In this document: piece by piece, positions 1-9,215 of the stretch
Layout of the letters: every line of letters starts with the position of its first letter
Numbering within the stretch: the stretch's first letter is position 1
NCBI GenBank assembly: GCA_963704565.1
Contig: OY969917.1
Location: 2,728,001-2,792,000 of the forward strand
DNA: 64,000 nt
Source of the DNA: Rhodoblastus sp963704565
GTDB taxonomy: Bacteria; Pseudomonadota; Alphaproteobacteria; Rhizobiales; Beijerinckiaceae
Direction of reading: 5' to 3'
Notes under the pieces: model-generated
The model's input: the letters and a program-made list of their open reading frames with translations, nothing else
Databases searched by the model: none
Told to the model about the DNA's origin: nothing
Made by a program: the position numbers and the translations under genes

Positions 1-556
1 CGATATAGGTCCGCGCCACCGTGGCGTGCAGCGAAAGGCGGGTCGCGGCAAGCAGATCGTCATTGGACTGGGCGCCCGCTTTCGCCGCCCCGACCACGTC
101 CCTAACCCGGCCCCAAATGTCGATCTCCCAAGCCAGCTGGCCAAATAATTGGTTGGAGCCGTAATAAGTGGGCTGACCCTTCGAGCGGAGCGGCCGGTTC
201 TGCGATTGTTTGTTATAACTCAGGTCCGGCAGGCCGACGATGGACGGGAAGAAACCCGAATTCGCGAGATCGAGAAAGGCCTTGGCCTGCTCATATCGCG
301 CCAGCGCCGCGGCATAATCCGGATTGTCGGTTTCGATGGTCGCCTCGAGCCGGTCGAGTTCCCGGTCATGAAAATTTCGCCACCAATCCTCGGTCAGGGC
401 GACCCTGTTCCCGGCCTGAACGCTGTCCTTGAATTTCTCGGGCGCCGCGATCTCCGGCTTCGCATAGCGAGGCGCGAAATCGCAACCCGCGAGCGCAATG
501 ACGGTGACGCAAAGAACGGCTCTTGCCGCGAGCGAATGTGCAAAGGCACTTCTCAT
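1..556 (-). CDS. RND efflux outer membrane lipoprotein, NodT family (N-terminal part)
   Basis: The visible 185 residues are the N-terminus of a TolC/NodT-type outer membrane channel that would complete a tripartite RND pump; the gene continues beyond the left edge. It opens with a basic, hydrophobic signal peptide ending in the lipobox LAGC, so the Cys near residue 30 should be lipidated. Next come family-typical stretches: WWRNFHDRELDRL, NPDYAAALARYEQAKAF, and the channel segment LAWEIDIWGRVRD. The start ATG (556-554) overlaps the stop of the adaptor gene as ATGA, so it is the third gene of the efflux operon and translationally coupled. Family assignment is firm; the substrate cannot be read from sequence. 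Confidence 0.9.
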   Translation of the reverse strand, partial: MRSAFAHSLAARAVLCVTVIALAGCDFAPRYAKPEIAAPEKFKDSVQAGNRVALTEDWWRNFHDRELDRLEATIETDNPDYAAALARYEQAKAFLDLANSGFFPSIVGLPDLSYNKQSQNRPLRSKGQPTYYGSNQLFGQLAWEIDIWGRVRDVVGAAKAGAQSNDDLLAATRLSLHATVARTYI

Positions 557-1740
557 TCCTTGGGGTCCGCCGCCGATTTCGGAGACGAAATACGGACCTG
601 ATCGCCATCGGCCAAAGTTTCCGGCGGATCGTTGACGATCCGGTCGTGGGGGTCCAGTCCGGAGGCGATCACGATTTCCGAACCAAGGTCCTTGGCGATG
701 ACGACAGACTTGAACTTGACGCGATTGTCGCTGTCGACCGTGGCGACGCGGGTGTTGTCCTTGCCGACCGAAAGCGCGCTCGACGGAATGCGCAATTGAT
801 GAGGATTGATAGGCAATTCGAAATGCGCGTTTGCATAGGAGCCGGGGAACAAGGCGCCGTCGGGATTGGGCGCGTCGACTTCAACCAGAAGGCTGCCAGT
901 GGTCGCACCAATCGCGTTGGAGGTCGTGGCGATTTCGCCGTGAAACTCGCGATCTTTCCATTGCGGGGTGGTGAAAACCACCTTCATGCCCTTGGTCATG
1001 CTCCCGGAATAAACCTGGGGAACCTCGACATAGAGGCGCACGGCGTGAATATCGGCGACCTTGAACATCGGCTTTTCGTTGCGCCCGGGCGAGACATAGG
1101 AGCCGATGTCAATATTTCGGACGATAACGACGCCGTCGAAGGGCGCGACGATCTGAGCGAAGGCTTTCTGCGCCCTGAGCCGCTCAAGACTGGCCTTCTC
1201 CGCCCCGAGATCGGCCTGCTTGGCCTGTTGATCGGCGGCTTTTTCGTCCGCGGACTGTTTGGACACCGCCGAGGACTGCCGCAGCGCGGCCCAGCGACCC
1301 GCCGTCACCTTGGCGAAATCAAGGGCCGCTTCGGCGCGGTTCACCTCCTCCGCCGCCTTGGCGAGTTGGTCATCGAGTTCGGGCGTGTCGACGGTCGCGA
1401 GCAGATCGCCCTGCTTGACGACCGCGCCGATGTCGGTCTTCCAGCTTTGGATATAGCCGGACACCTGGGAGAAAATCGAAGCCTCGTACCAGGCGGAAAT
1501 CGTTCCGGGGAGCGTGAGAATCTCCGGCTTCGTGCTTAAAGTCGGCTCGATGACTCTCACATTCTGGATCGCGCGCCCGCGCGTCCAGTTCTCGAGCTGT
1601 TTCTCCGCGCGCCAGCGCTGGACGAACGAATAAGCCAGAAAAACAGCGATAAACGCTACCGCGCCCCAAAGCAGCCAGGAGCCGAAGCTTCGGCCTCGCG
1701 CGGAAGCGGCGCGGGCCTCGGAGGCAAATTCATGGTTCAT
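553..1740 (-). CDS. Efflux RND transporter periplasmic adaptor subunit (membrane fusion protein)
   Basis: 395-residue HlyD/AcrA-type adaptor linking the inner membrane pump to the outer membrane channel. A single N-terminal transmembrane segment (about residues 21-41) anchors it. Then come the first half of the lipoyl/biotinyl-like domain (VSGYIQSWKTDIGAVVKQGDLL), a coiled-coil hairpin rich in Ala, Lys and Gln, the second lipoyl half (IVAPFDGVVIVRNIDIGSYV), and beta-barrel and membrane-proximal domains. It overlaps the pump gene by 11 nt upstream and the NodT gene by 4 nt downstream. Length and domain order are normal for the family. No Cys follows the TM helix, so it is membrane-anchored rather than lipidated. 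Confidence 0.93.
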   Translation of the reverse strand: MNHEFASEARAASARGRSFGSWLLWGAVAFIAVFLAYSFVQRWRAEKQLENWTRGRAIQNVRVIEPTLSTKPEILTLPGTISAWYEASIFSQVSGYIQSWKTDIGAVVKQGDLLATVDTPELDDQLAKAAEEVNRAEAALDFAKVTAGRWAALRQSSAVSKQSADEKAADQQAKQADLGAEKASLERLRAQKAFAQIVAPFDGVVIVRNIDIGSYVSPGRNEKPMFKVADIHAVRLYVEVPQVYSGSMTKGMKVVFTTPQWKDREFHGEIATTSNAIGATTGSLLVEVDAPNPDGALFPGSYANAHFELPINPHQLRIPSSALSVGKDNTRVATVDSDNRVKFKSVVIAKDLGSEIVIASGLDPHDRIVNDPPETLADGDQVRISSPKSAADPKE

Positions 1741-4700
1741 GGCGCGCCTCGACGGAAGACTTCGTTTTGCGCGAATGCGCGATGCCGAATACCACGGGAA
1801 CGAAGATCAGAGTAGCTACGGTTGCGAAAATTAGGCCGCCGATCACCGCGCGACCGAGCGGCGCGTTCTGCTCGGCGCTCAGCGCCATCGGCGCCATGCC
1901 GATGATCATCGCGAACGCGGTCATCAGCACCGGGCGGAAACGGCCGACGCCGGCGTTCAGCGCGGCGGCGAATGGCTCCAGCCCGTCGGAGAGCTGTTCG
2001 CGGGCGAAGCTCACCACCAGGATCGAATTGGCCGTCGCCACGCCCATGGTCATGATCGCCCCGGTCAGTGCCGGCACGGAAAGGGTGGTGTGGGTCGAAA
2101 ACAGCATCCAGGCGACGCCAGCCAGCGCCGCCGGCAGCGCCGAGACGATCACGAAAGGGTCGGTCCAGGACTGGAAATTGACCACGATCACCAGATAAAT
2201 GAGGACGATCGCGAAGGCCAACCCGGCGTAGAGCTGAGAATAAGCCGAATTCATCGTTTCCGCCTGGCCGCGCAAAACGACCTGCGTCCCGCGTGGCGCC
2301 TCGGCGCGCGCCTCGTCGATGACGCGATCCACATCGCCGGCGACCGCGCCAAGATCGCGCCCCGAATTGGTCGCGTAGATGTCGATCACCGGCTGAACTG
2401 AATAATGGGACACCACGGCGTCGCTCGTGCCGCGATTGATCGCCGCAAACGCGCCGAGAAGCTGCGGCGACTTTCCGGCGGAAGCCGGAACGCGCGCCAG
2501 ATCGTCCAGCGACGCCATCCAATATTGCGGCATCTGGGTCACGACCGGATGGGAGACGCCGTTCCTGCGGTCCAGCCAGAACAGGGGTTGAGTTTGGATC
2601 GAACCGGCAAGCGTGATCTGCAGAGAATGGGTGATGTCTTCCTCGGTCAGGCCAAGCCTGTTCGCCAGAACCCGATCGACGTCGACATTGATGGTCGGCT
2701 GGTCGGCCGGCTGCTGAATGCGCGCGTCGGCGATCCCGGAGATGAGCTGGATCTTTTTCAGAATTTTGCCGGCGAGGGCGCGGTTGCCCGCCTCGTTCTT
2801 ACCGACAACCTGGACGTCGATGGGCGCGGGCAGGCCGAAATTGAGAATTTGCGTGACGATGTCGGCGGGAAGGAACGAAAAGACGACGCCCGGAAAGGCT
2901 GTGGGCAGCTTTTCGCGCAAGGTCTTGATGAGCCCCTCGGTTTTCTTCTCCTGCCCCCTCTGAAGCGTGATCAGAATATCGCCATCCTGGGAGCCGATCG
3001 TGCCGGAATTGCTATAGGCGAGGTTGGTGCCGCTGATCGGCAAGCCAATATTGTCGACCATCGAGGCGACATTCTTCGCTCCCGCGGTGTCGCGGATCGC
3101 GTCTTCGACGCGGGTGAACAATTTTCCGGTTTCTTCGATCCGCAATCCCGTCGGACCGCGCACATGAAGCCGAATCTGTACCGTCTCGACATCAGGGAAG
3201 AAGTTCTGGCCGAGGAAAGGTACAAGGACGAGCGAGGCCAGGGCGAATATCAGGAAACCGGACACGAAAGCAAGCCGCGAACGCATGGCGGCGGAGAGAA
3301 TCCGGGAATAGCCCTGACGCGCAGCCTCGAAGTAGCGCTCGAACCCATGCTGGAAACGCCCGAAAATCGTGCGTGGCTCGGCGTCCGGATCGTGCGCGTG
3401 TCCGGCCAGAAGATAGTTGGCCATGGTCGGCACCAAAGTGCGCGACAGCAGATAAGAGCCGATCAAGGCGAACACGACCGCCTTGGCCATCGGCCGGAAC
3501 AGATAGCCGGAAACGCCGCCGAGACTGAACATCGGCACAAAGACGATGGAGATGCAGAGCAGCGAAACCGTGGCCGGAATGACGATCTGGCGGGCGCCGT
3601 CCATGATCGCCGCCTCGATCTCTTTCTTCTGTTCGAGCTGGTAATTGATATTCTCGATCGTCACCGTGGCGTCGTCCACCAGTATGCCGACCGCCAGGGC
3701 AAGGCCGCCCATTGTCATGACATTGATGTTTTCGCCGGTCGCCGCGAGCAGGGCGACCGAGAACAGAATGGCGAGCGGGATGGAAATGATGATGATGACG
3801 GTGGAGCGCCAGCTGCCCAGAAAGATCAGGATCATCAGGCCGGTCAGCCCCGCCGCCAGCACGCCTTCGCGCATCACCGAACGGACCGCGTCCTCGACGA
3901 AGGGCGCCTGGTCGCCGACGGCGAGCAGCCGAACCGAATCCGGCAGAAGGTCGTGCAGCCGCGGCATGATATCCTTGACGCCGTTGATGACGTCGAGCGT
4001 CGAAGCCGATCCCGCCTTGAGAATGGTCATCAGCACGGCGTTCGAACCGTCGACGCGCACCATGTTGATTTGCGGCGGAGAACTGTCATGAGCGTAAGCG
4101 ACGTCGCCGATGCGCACCGTCGCGCCATTGACGGTCTTGATCGGCAGGAAGTTCATGGCCTCGACCGTATCTGGCGAGTCGTTCAAATGGATGACATATT
4201 CCTTGTCGCCGATTTTTTGCGTCCCGACCGGCGTGATCTGGTCCTGCCGCCCGATCGCCCGGACAACGTCATCGGCCGACAGGTCATAGGAGTGGAGTTT
4301 CTCGGGATCGATATCGATCTGCACCTGGCGCCGGTTGCCGCCATAGGGTGAGGGAACCGCCGCCCCGTCCACGGTCGCAAGCTGCGGGCGGATGAAATTT
4401 TGCGCGCTGTCGAAAATTTTCGCCTGAGACACCTTGTCGCTCGACAAGGCGAGCTGGATCACCGGCACGCTGGAGGCGTTGAAAACCAGCACATAGGGCG
4501 GGGTGAGCCCCGGCGGCATATGTTTCAGCTCGGTCTGCGAAACGGCTGTGATCTGGGCGAGAGCGACAGCGAGATTGACGTTCGGCTGGAAGAAAATCTT
4601 CACCACGCCATAATTGGCCATGGATTGCGACTCGACGTGCTCGATGTCGTCCACTTCGGCAAGCGCGGTGCGCTCGTAATAATAGACAATTCGCCCGGAC

Positions 4701-4879
4701 ATGTCCTCCGGCGGCAGGCCGTTATAGGTGAAGACCACGGCGACGACGGGAATGCGGATCGCCGGAAAAATATCGACCGGCGAGCGAACCCACGCCATGA
4801 CGCCGAAAATGACGATGAACATCGCCATGACGACGAATGTATAGGGCCGCTTGAGCGCGATACGGACGAGGGCGAGCAT
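1730..4879 (-). CDS. Efflux RND transporter permease subunit (AcrB/HAE-1-like)
   Basis: 1049-residue inner membrane proton/drug antiporter of the AcrB superfamily, with the expected two-fold arrangement of an N-terminal TM (MLALVRIALKRPYTFVV), large periplasmic loops and two six-TM bundles. TM4 carries the paired proton-relay aspartates in GILVDDATVTIEN. The TM10 motif reads GVATANSILVVSFA, so the lysine usual in AcrB (Lys940) is replaced by a small residue, as in a subset of RND pumps. It is the first gene of the operon, preceding adaptor and channel, and lies 159 nt downstream of a co-directional sensor kinase gene. The substrate is unknown; multidrug or solvent export is an inference. Confidence 0.93.
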   Translation of the reverse strand: MLALVRIALKRPYTFVVMAMFIVIFGVMAWVRSPVDIFPAIRIPVVAVVFTYNGLPPEDMSGRIVYYYERTALAEVDDIEHVESQSMANYGVVKIFFQPNVNLAVALAQITAVSQTELKHMPPGLTPPYVLVFNASSVPVIQLALSSDKVSQAKIFDSAQNFIRPQLATVDGAAVPSPYGGNRRQVQIDIDPEKLHSYDLSADDVVRAIGRQDQITPVGTQKIGDKEYVIHLNDSPDTVEAMNFLPIKTVNGATVRIGDVAYAHDSSPPQINMVRVDGSNAVLMTILKAGSASTLDVINGVKDIMPRLHDLLPDSVRLLAVGDQAPFVEDAVRSVMREGVLAAGLTGLMILIFLGSWRSTVIIIISIPLAILFSVALLAATGENINVMTMGGLALAVGILVDDATVTIENINYQLEQKKEIEAAIMDGARQIVIPATVSLLCISIVFVPMFSLGGVSGYLFRPMAKAVVFALIGSYLLSRTLVPTMANYLLAGHAHDPDAEPRTIFGRFQHGFERYFEAARQGYSRILSAAMRSRLAFVSGFLIFALASLVLVPFLGQNFFPDVETVQIRLHVRGPTGLRIEETGKLFTRVEDAIRDTAGAKNVASMVDNIGLPISGTNLAYSNSGTIGSQDGDILITLQRGQEKKTEGLIKTLREKLPTAFPGVVFSFLPADIVTQILNFGLPAPIDVQVVGKNEAGNRALAGKILKKIQLISGIADARIQQPADQPTINVDVDRVLANRLGLTEEDITHSLQITLAGSIQTQPLFWLDRRNGVSHPVVTQMPQYWMASLDDLARVPASAGKSPQLLGAFAAINRGTSDAVVSHYSVQPVIDIYATNSGRDLGAVAGDVDRVIDEARAEAPRGTQVVLRGQAETMNSAYSQLYAGLAFAIVLIYLVIVVNFQSWTDPFVIVSALPAALAGVAWMLFSTHTTLSVPALTGAIMTMGVATANSILVVSFAREQLSDGLEPFAAALNAGVGRFRPVLMTAFAMIIGMAPMALSAEQNAPLGRAVIGGLIFATVATLIFVPVVFGIAHSRKTKSSVEARHEP

Positions 4880-5038
4880 TTCACCTTGCGAAATTTCGGG
4901 CCGGCAGGCGACAGACCTCCGCCGCGCGCCTTATAGTCGCCGCCTCGAAGTCACGCAAACTAAAATGTTTTTTAGTCGGCGCCCCGCATCAGCCGGTCGC
5001 GGCGGAAGACCTGCAAGCAGGCCGGCCCGACAAAAATT

Positions 5039-6412
5039 TCAGGCCTCTTTTGGCTCGGTGGCCTGTTTTTCCGTCAAAGTGAAGCGGGCTCCAGGCGCAT
5101 TGTCGGCGACGGCAAGATTCATGCCATGCAATCGTGCAATGGTCTCGACAATGTTCAGGCCCAGACCGACGCCGGGCAGGTCCGCGCCATTTTTCGCCCT
5201 CACGAAACGCCGGAAAATATCGCGGCTCTCCTCGGCGGGAACGCCACGTCCGTTGTCGCTGACGTCGATGCGGGCGAGGCCAGCGCCGTCCGTGACCGAT
5301 ACTTGAACGGCGCCGCCGCGTGGCGTGAATTTAAGCGCATTGTCGAGGAGATTGGCGACCGCCTCCCGCATCAGGGCGGAATCGCCCCGGCGGATCACGG
5401 GGTGGTCCGCCGCCAGGCGGAGGCTGACGCCCTTGGCCTCGGCGAGCGGCAGGAAGAATTCATGCAGTTCCGCGCAGACGGCGGCGAAATCCATATCGGA
5501 GAAGGCGCTATCGCGACGCTCGCGCTCGATCGCCGAAACCCGCAGCAAAGCGGCGATCGTCGTCATCGACCGGTCAAGCTGCCGCAGGGCGCTTTGAATC
5601 GGCTGTCTGAGGCCGTAGCCTTTAGGCGCCTCGGCCAAAACGCCTTCGAGAATCGCGCGGACATTGACGACCGGGGTTCGCAGATCATGGGCGATGTTGT
5701 CGCCGACCGCCGCCAACTGACCGAGCAGACGCTCGATTTCGTCGAGCATTCGGTTGACGGAGGCGATGACGCCGTCGAACTCGTCAATGCCCGAACCGGT
5801 CGGCAATCGCGCGCGGAGATCGCCCCTCATGATTTCGGTAATGGCCCTTTCGATCTCGTCCACGCGCGCGGCGGCGCGCCGCGCGAAAAAAAATCCGGCG
5901 GCAAGGGCGGCGGCGGCGACCGGCAGAATGGCGAAGGAGAGAGCGCGGCCGAGAACGTCGCGCAGGATTCCGACTTCGGCGACATTGCGCCCCAGGACAA
6001 CGACCTCTCCATCCGGCCGGGCGTGCGCGACGAGCAGGGTCGGCTCGGGTTCGCCGTCGTCGGTCGCGCGGAACTCGGGGAGGTAATGGGTTCGTCCATC
6101 GACGGGAATGTCCGGCTTGCGATCGAGATTGCCGAAGACCAGACGACCGGACGAGTCGTAAAGCGCGACGAAATTCAGCCGCCGGAAGTCACGGGTGAGT
6201 CGTAGCGCCAGGGCGCGCCGCAGGCGATCGTCGTTGCTTGCGGCGGCTTTTGCCGCTTCATCGGCGAAAACGGCGCGCAATTGGGCGATCCGCGCCGAGG
6301 TCATGGCCTCGTAAACGAAGGCGAACATGCCGCCCGTTATCAGGACGATCAGCAGCGTGAAAGCCATGGCAAGACGCAGAGGCGTCGAGCGGACGAGGTC
6401 ATGGGGCGACAT
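5039..6412 (-). CDS. Two-component sensor histidine kinase
   Basis: 457-residue membrane sensor kinase. TM helices at about residues 14-34 and 157-177 flank a periplasmic sensor domain of roughly 120 residues. A HAMP linker (about 178-230) follows. The HisKA domain has the phosphoacceptor in NIAHDLRTP (His242). The HATPase domain has an N-box NLLDNALKF (about 354-362), the G1 box DNGRG and the G2 box GVGLGLNIV. The start overlaps the end of the response regulator gene by 14 nt, so the pair is coupled. Its position directly upstream of the RND operon on the same strand suggests it controls the pump; this is inference. Confidence 0.93.
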   Translation of the reverse strand: MSPHDLVRSTPLRLAMAFTLLIVLITGGMFAFVYEAMTSARIAQLRAVFADEAAKAAASNDDRLRRALALRLTRDFRRLNFVALYDSSGRLVFGNLDRKPDIPVDGRTHYLPEFRATDDGEPEPTLLVAHARPDGEVVVLGRNVAEVGILRDVLGRALSFAILPVAAAALAAGFFFARRAAARVDEIERAITEIMRGDLRARLPTGSGIDEFDGVIASVNRMLDEIERLLGQLAAVGDNIAHDLRTPVVNVRAILEGVLAEAPKGYGLRQPIQSALRQLDRSMTTIAALLRVSAIERERRDSAFSDMDFAAVCAELHEFFLPLAEAKGVSLRLAADHPVIRRGDSALMREAVANLLDNALKFTPRGGAVQVSVTDGAGLARIDVSDNGRGVPAEESRDIFRRFVRAKNGADLPGVGLGLNIVETIARLHGMNLAVADNAPGARFTLTEKQATEPKEA

Positions 6413-7085
6413 CGAGGATAAATCCTTCGCCGCGCAGGTTGACGATCAGTTTTTTCGCGCCGGGCGCATCGAGTTTGAGCCGCAGATTGCGGATATGGAC
6501 GTCAACCACATTCGTCTGGGTGTTGAAGCGATAGTTCCAGATGTCTTCGAGCAGCATCTGGCGTGTCACCACCAGGCCCGGCCGCCGCATGAAATATTCG
6601 AGAAGCTTGAATTCGCGCGGAAGAAGGTCGATCTCGCGTCCGTCGCGGAGCACCTTGCGCGCGACCAGATCGAGCTCCAGGGGACCGGCGCGAAGCTGCG
6701 GCGCCTCCGCGCAAGCCTGGCGGCGGGCGAGCGCGTCGACGCGCGCGGAGAATTCGGCCATGGCGAAGGGCTTGACCAGATAATCGTCGCCGCCGCCGCG
6801 CAGGCCCGCCACGCGATCGTCGACTTCGCCCATGGCGCTGATCATCAGCGCGGGCGTCCGGTTTCCTTTCTGTCGCAGTTGCGCGATCAGCGCCAAACCG
6901 TCGGCGCCCTTGAGCTTGCGGTCCATCACCAGAACCGCGACGCGGCCGGCAAGCGCGGCCTCCACGGCCTCCGCGCCGGTTTCGCTCCACAAGACGTGAT
7001 ACCGCCCCGACAATTCCTTGACGAGGGCGTTGGCCAAATCCTTCTCGTCCTCGCTGACATAGACCGATGGTTTCGAGCCTTGCAT
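6399..7085 (-). CDS. Response regulator transcription factor, OmpR/PhoB family
   Basis: 228-residue DNA-binding response regulator. The receiver domain (about 6-118) has the acidic pair SEDEKD, phospho-acceptor Asp55 in VLVMDRKL, and the conserved Lys105 in YLVKPF. The C-terminal winged-helix domain (about 130-226) shows LLPREFKLLEYFMRRPGLVVTRQMLL split across its helices, and VVDVHIRNLRLKL as recognition helix. ATG at 7085 is chosen over an in-frame upstream start at 7175 because AGAGGA sits just before it and the receiver starts immediately afterwards; the upstream extension is Arg-rich and atypical. It pairs with the overlapping histidine kinase and lies upstream of the RND operon. Confidence 0.93.
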   Translation of the reverse strand: MQGSKPSVYVSEDEKDLANALVKELSGRYHVLWSETGAEAVEAALAGRVAVLVMDRKLKGADGLALIAQLRQKGNRTPALMISAMGEVDDRVAGLRGGGDDYLVKPFAMAEFSARVDALARRQACAEAPQLRAGPLELDLVARKVLRDGREIDLLPREFKLLEYFMRRPGLVVTRQMLLEDIWNYRFNTQTNVVDVHIRNLRLKLDAPGAKKLIVNLRGEGFILDVAP

Positions 7086-7110
7086 GAATTCCTCTGCCGT
7101 CTGCGTCTTT

Positions 7111-8830
7111 TCACGCTCGCGTCGCGAGAGCGGGGATGACGGGCGCGCCAGGCGCCAGCGCCTGGGTCGCCTCATCTACGCTATGGAAGAAGCGCGATCG
7201 GCCGTCCCGCCCGTCGCCGCCGAGGGCGTCGACCACGCCATATCTGGCGAAAGCCGCCTGAGCGCGCAAGGATTCGAGGCGGGCCACCGCGAAATCGACG
7301 CCTTTTTCGCGGCAGAGGCGGATCGCCGCCGACAGGCCCGCCGCCGCCGTGTAATCGATGACGTCTATGGCGCTCGCCTCAAGCACCAGCAGCTTGAGGC
7401 CGGGCTCCTCCGTCGCTTTGACGAGTTGGCGCTGGAAACGATCGGAATTGAGGAAGGATAAAGGCGCCTGGAAGCCGACGACCTCGACGCCAGCGAGATG
7501 CTCCCCTTGAAAATCAAGGTCTTCCGGCCACCAGACCGTCTTGCCGGGCAAACGTTCGAACACGCGGAGGTCGCTTTGGGTCGTGCTCCACAGGCCATGG
7601 ATCAGCGACAGGATGATCGCCAGCGCGACGCCGGTCTGGACCGGCACCAGCACCACTGCGAACAAGGTCGCCAGCATGAGCAGAAATTCCGGCCGCGACC
7701 GCCGGGCGATGTCGTGCATGACGCCCAGGCGGAAAATGCGGCCGGCGATGAAGAAGAGTATAGCCGCCAACGCCGCCTCGGGCGTGTGTTTCAGGAAAGG
7801 CTCGCCGAAAGCCGCGACCAGCGCGATCGCCAGGGCGGCCGCGAGTCCGGCGATCTGGGTCATGCCGCCGGATTCCACGACTATGGCGGTGCGCGGCGGG
7901 CTGGCGTTGACCGGCAAGGCGCCGAACAGGCCGGAAAGCAGGGCCCGGCGCCCAGGCCGATGAAATCTCGGTCAATATCCGGCATTTCCCCCGGCAGGCC
8001 CGGAAACGATCGGGAAGTCGCCGCGCTCTGCGCCATGACGACGACGGCGATGATCGCGGCAAGACCCAACACCTTGCCGAAATCGTCGGGATTGACGTTG
8101 GGCAAGGCGAGATGCGGCGGCGTCACCGAAAAGGCGCCGACGCTTCGCAACCCCTTGCTCTCCAGACCGAAAACCATCGCCGCGGCCGTCGCGCCGATCA
8201 GGGCCAGAAGCGGTCCGGGCAGGCGACGGCTGAGGCGTTCGGCGACGACGATCGCGGCAAGGCAGGACAGCCCCGTCACGACAGCGAGGAGCCTGGCGTC
8301 GCCAACGTCCGACGCGATCTGGCCGACGCGCTCGAAGAAACTGCCCGATCCACTGGCGATCCCGAGGAAAGCGGGGGTCTGGGACAGGACGATATGGACG
8401 GCGATCCCGCCGAGGAAGCCGGTGAGGACGGGAATCGAGAACAGATTGGCCACCCAGCCGGCGCGGAACAGGCCCGCGCCGGCGAGGATCAGCCCGACCA
8501 TGAGCGAAAGCAGGGCGGTCAGGGCGAAATATTCCGGCCCGGCGGCGGGAACGATGGCGAGGAGTGAAGCGGCGAAAATCGGGGTGATGGTCGAATCGAC
8601 GCCGCGGACAGATAGCGGTTCGCGCCGAAGAGCGCGAAGGCGACCGATCCCGCGATGAAGACGTAAAACCCGATATGGGGCGGAAAACTGCCCAGCCGCG
8701 CCGTCGCCATCTGTTCCGGCGCGGCGACGGCGGCCAGGGTCAATCCGGCGACGAGATCGGCTCGCCAACTGCCGAGTCCGCCCCGTAAGGACGAAAATGC
8801 GACGAAATTCTTTTTGGTTTGCCCGGCCAT
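7111..8830 (-). pseudogene. SulP family anion transporter with C-terminal STAS domain, two frameshifts
   Basis: Three reading frames together spell one SulP transporter of about 570 residues. Frame one (start ATG 8830) runs through LVAGLTLAAVAAPEQMA to ALFGANRYLS. Near 8601-8606 the homology jumps frame to GVDSTITPIFAAS and continues through the membrane domain to DFIGLGAG. Near 7941-7946 it jumps again to PVNASPPRTAIVVESGG, the rest of the membrane domain and a STAS domain (VLEASAIDVIDYTAAAGL). Each break is explained by one missing base in a GC-rich run (GCGGCG for GCGGGCG; GGGCCC for GGGGCCC). All three segments are well conserved, so either the gene died recently or the sequence carries two indel errors. 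Substrate (sulfate, bicarbonate or other) is unknown. Confidence 0.85.
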
Positions 8831-8939
8831 CTGACGCTCCCCTGGCGAACTTTGGCCGATCGGGCCGAAAAAGGAAACTCTGACTGCGCCAGACGGGCCT
8901 CAAGGGGGCGGCGCCGCGCCGCGCGATCTTTTGCCTTGC

Positions 8940-8955
8940 GTTGCCGATTCGCAAC
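8940..8955. promoter_or_regulatory. Inverted repeat in the SulP/porin divergent region
   Basis: GTTGC-CGATTC-GCAAC forms a 5-bp inverted repeat around a 6-nt centre in the 385-nt region between the divergent SulP remnant and the porin gene. The size suits an operator for a dimeric regulator, but no regulator can be assigned and chance occurrence is possible. Confidence 0.3.
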
Positions 8956-9062
8956 AAGATCGGAAATTATCCGTTCGACGTTGGCCGTCGGGCGGCACGT
9001 CCGAAATCGCGTCGCTGACCGGGTCGGGAAGGGCAAGCGGACGGCCTGAATGGGAACAGACT

Positions 9063-9090
9063 GAAATATTTGCAGAAATCCTGATATTTC
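9063..9090. promoter_or_regulatory. Inverted repeat upstream of the porin gene
   Basis: GAAATAT (9063-9069) and ATATTTC (9084-9090) form a 7-bp inverted repeat with a 14-nt centre, inside an unusually AT-rich patch about 125 nt upstream of the porin start. It is a candidate operator or promoter-proximal element. The rest of the 8831-9215 gap shows no convincing gene or terminator. Confidence 0.35.
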
Positions 9091-9215
9091 GATTTTTCGC
9101 GGCGGCGGGACGGATTTCAAATCCGCGACTGTGGTCGCTTTGGCCCGGATCTGTCTGGTTCAAAGGTGGTTTGCCCCCGATCGCGCAGTTTGCTACCGGA
9201 CCAGCGGGGGAGAAG

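Noticed and set aside
2405..4351. 648-codon plus-strand ORF opposite the RND pump
   Set aside because: Lies entirely within the pump gene in the antisense frame; low-complexity Arg/His/Asp composition and no ribosome site. High-GC shadow.
8931..9215. N-terminal extension of the porin frame
   Set aside because: The frame is open, but ATG 9216 begins a clear signal peptide with a strong ribosome site, and the extension is not protein-like.
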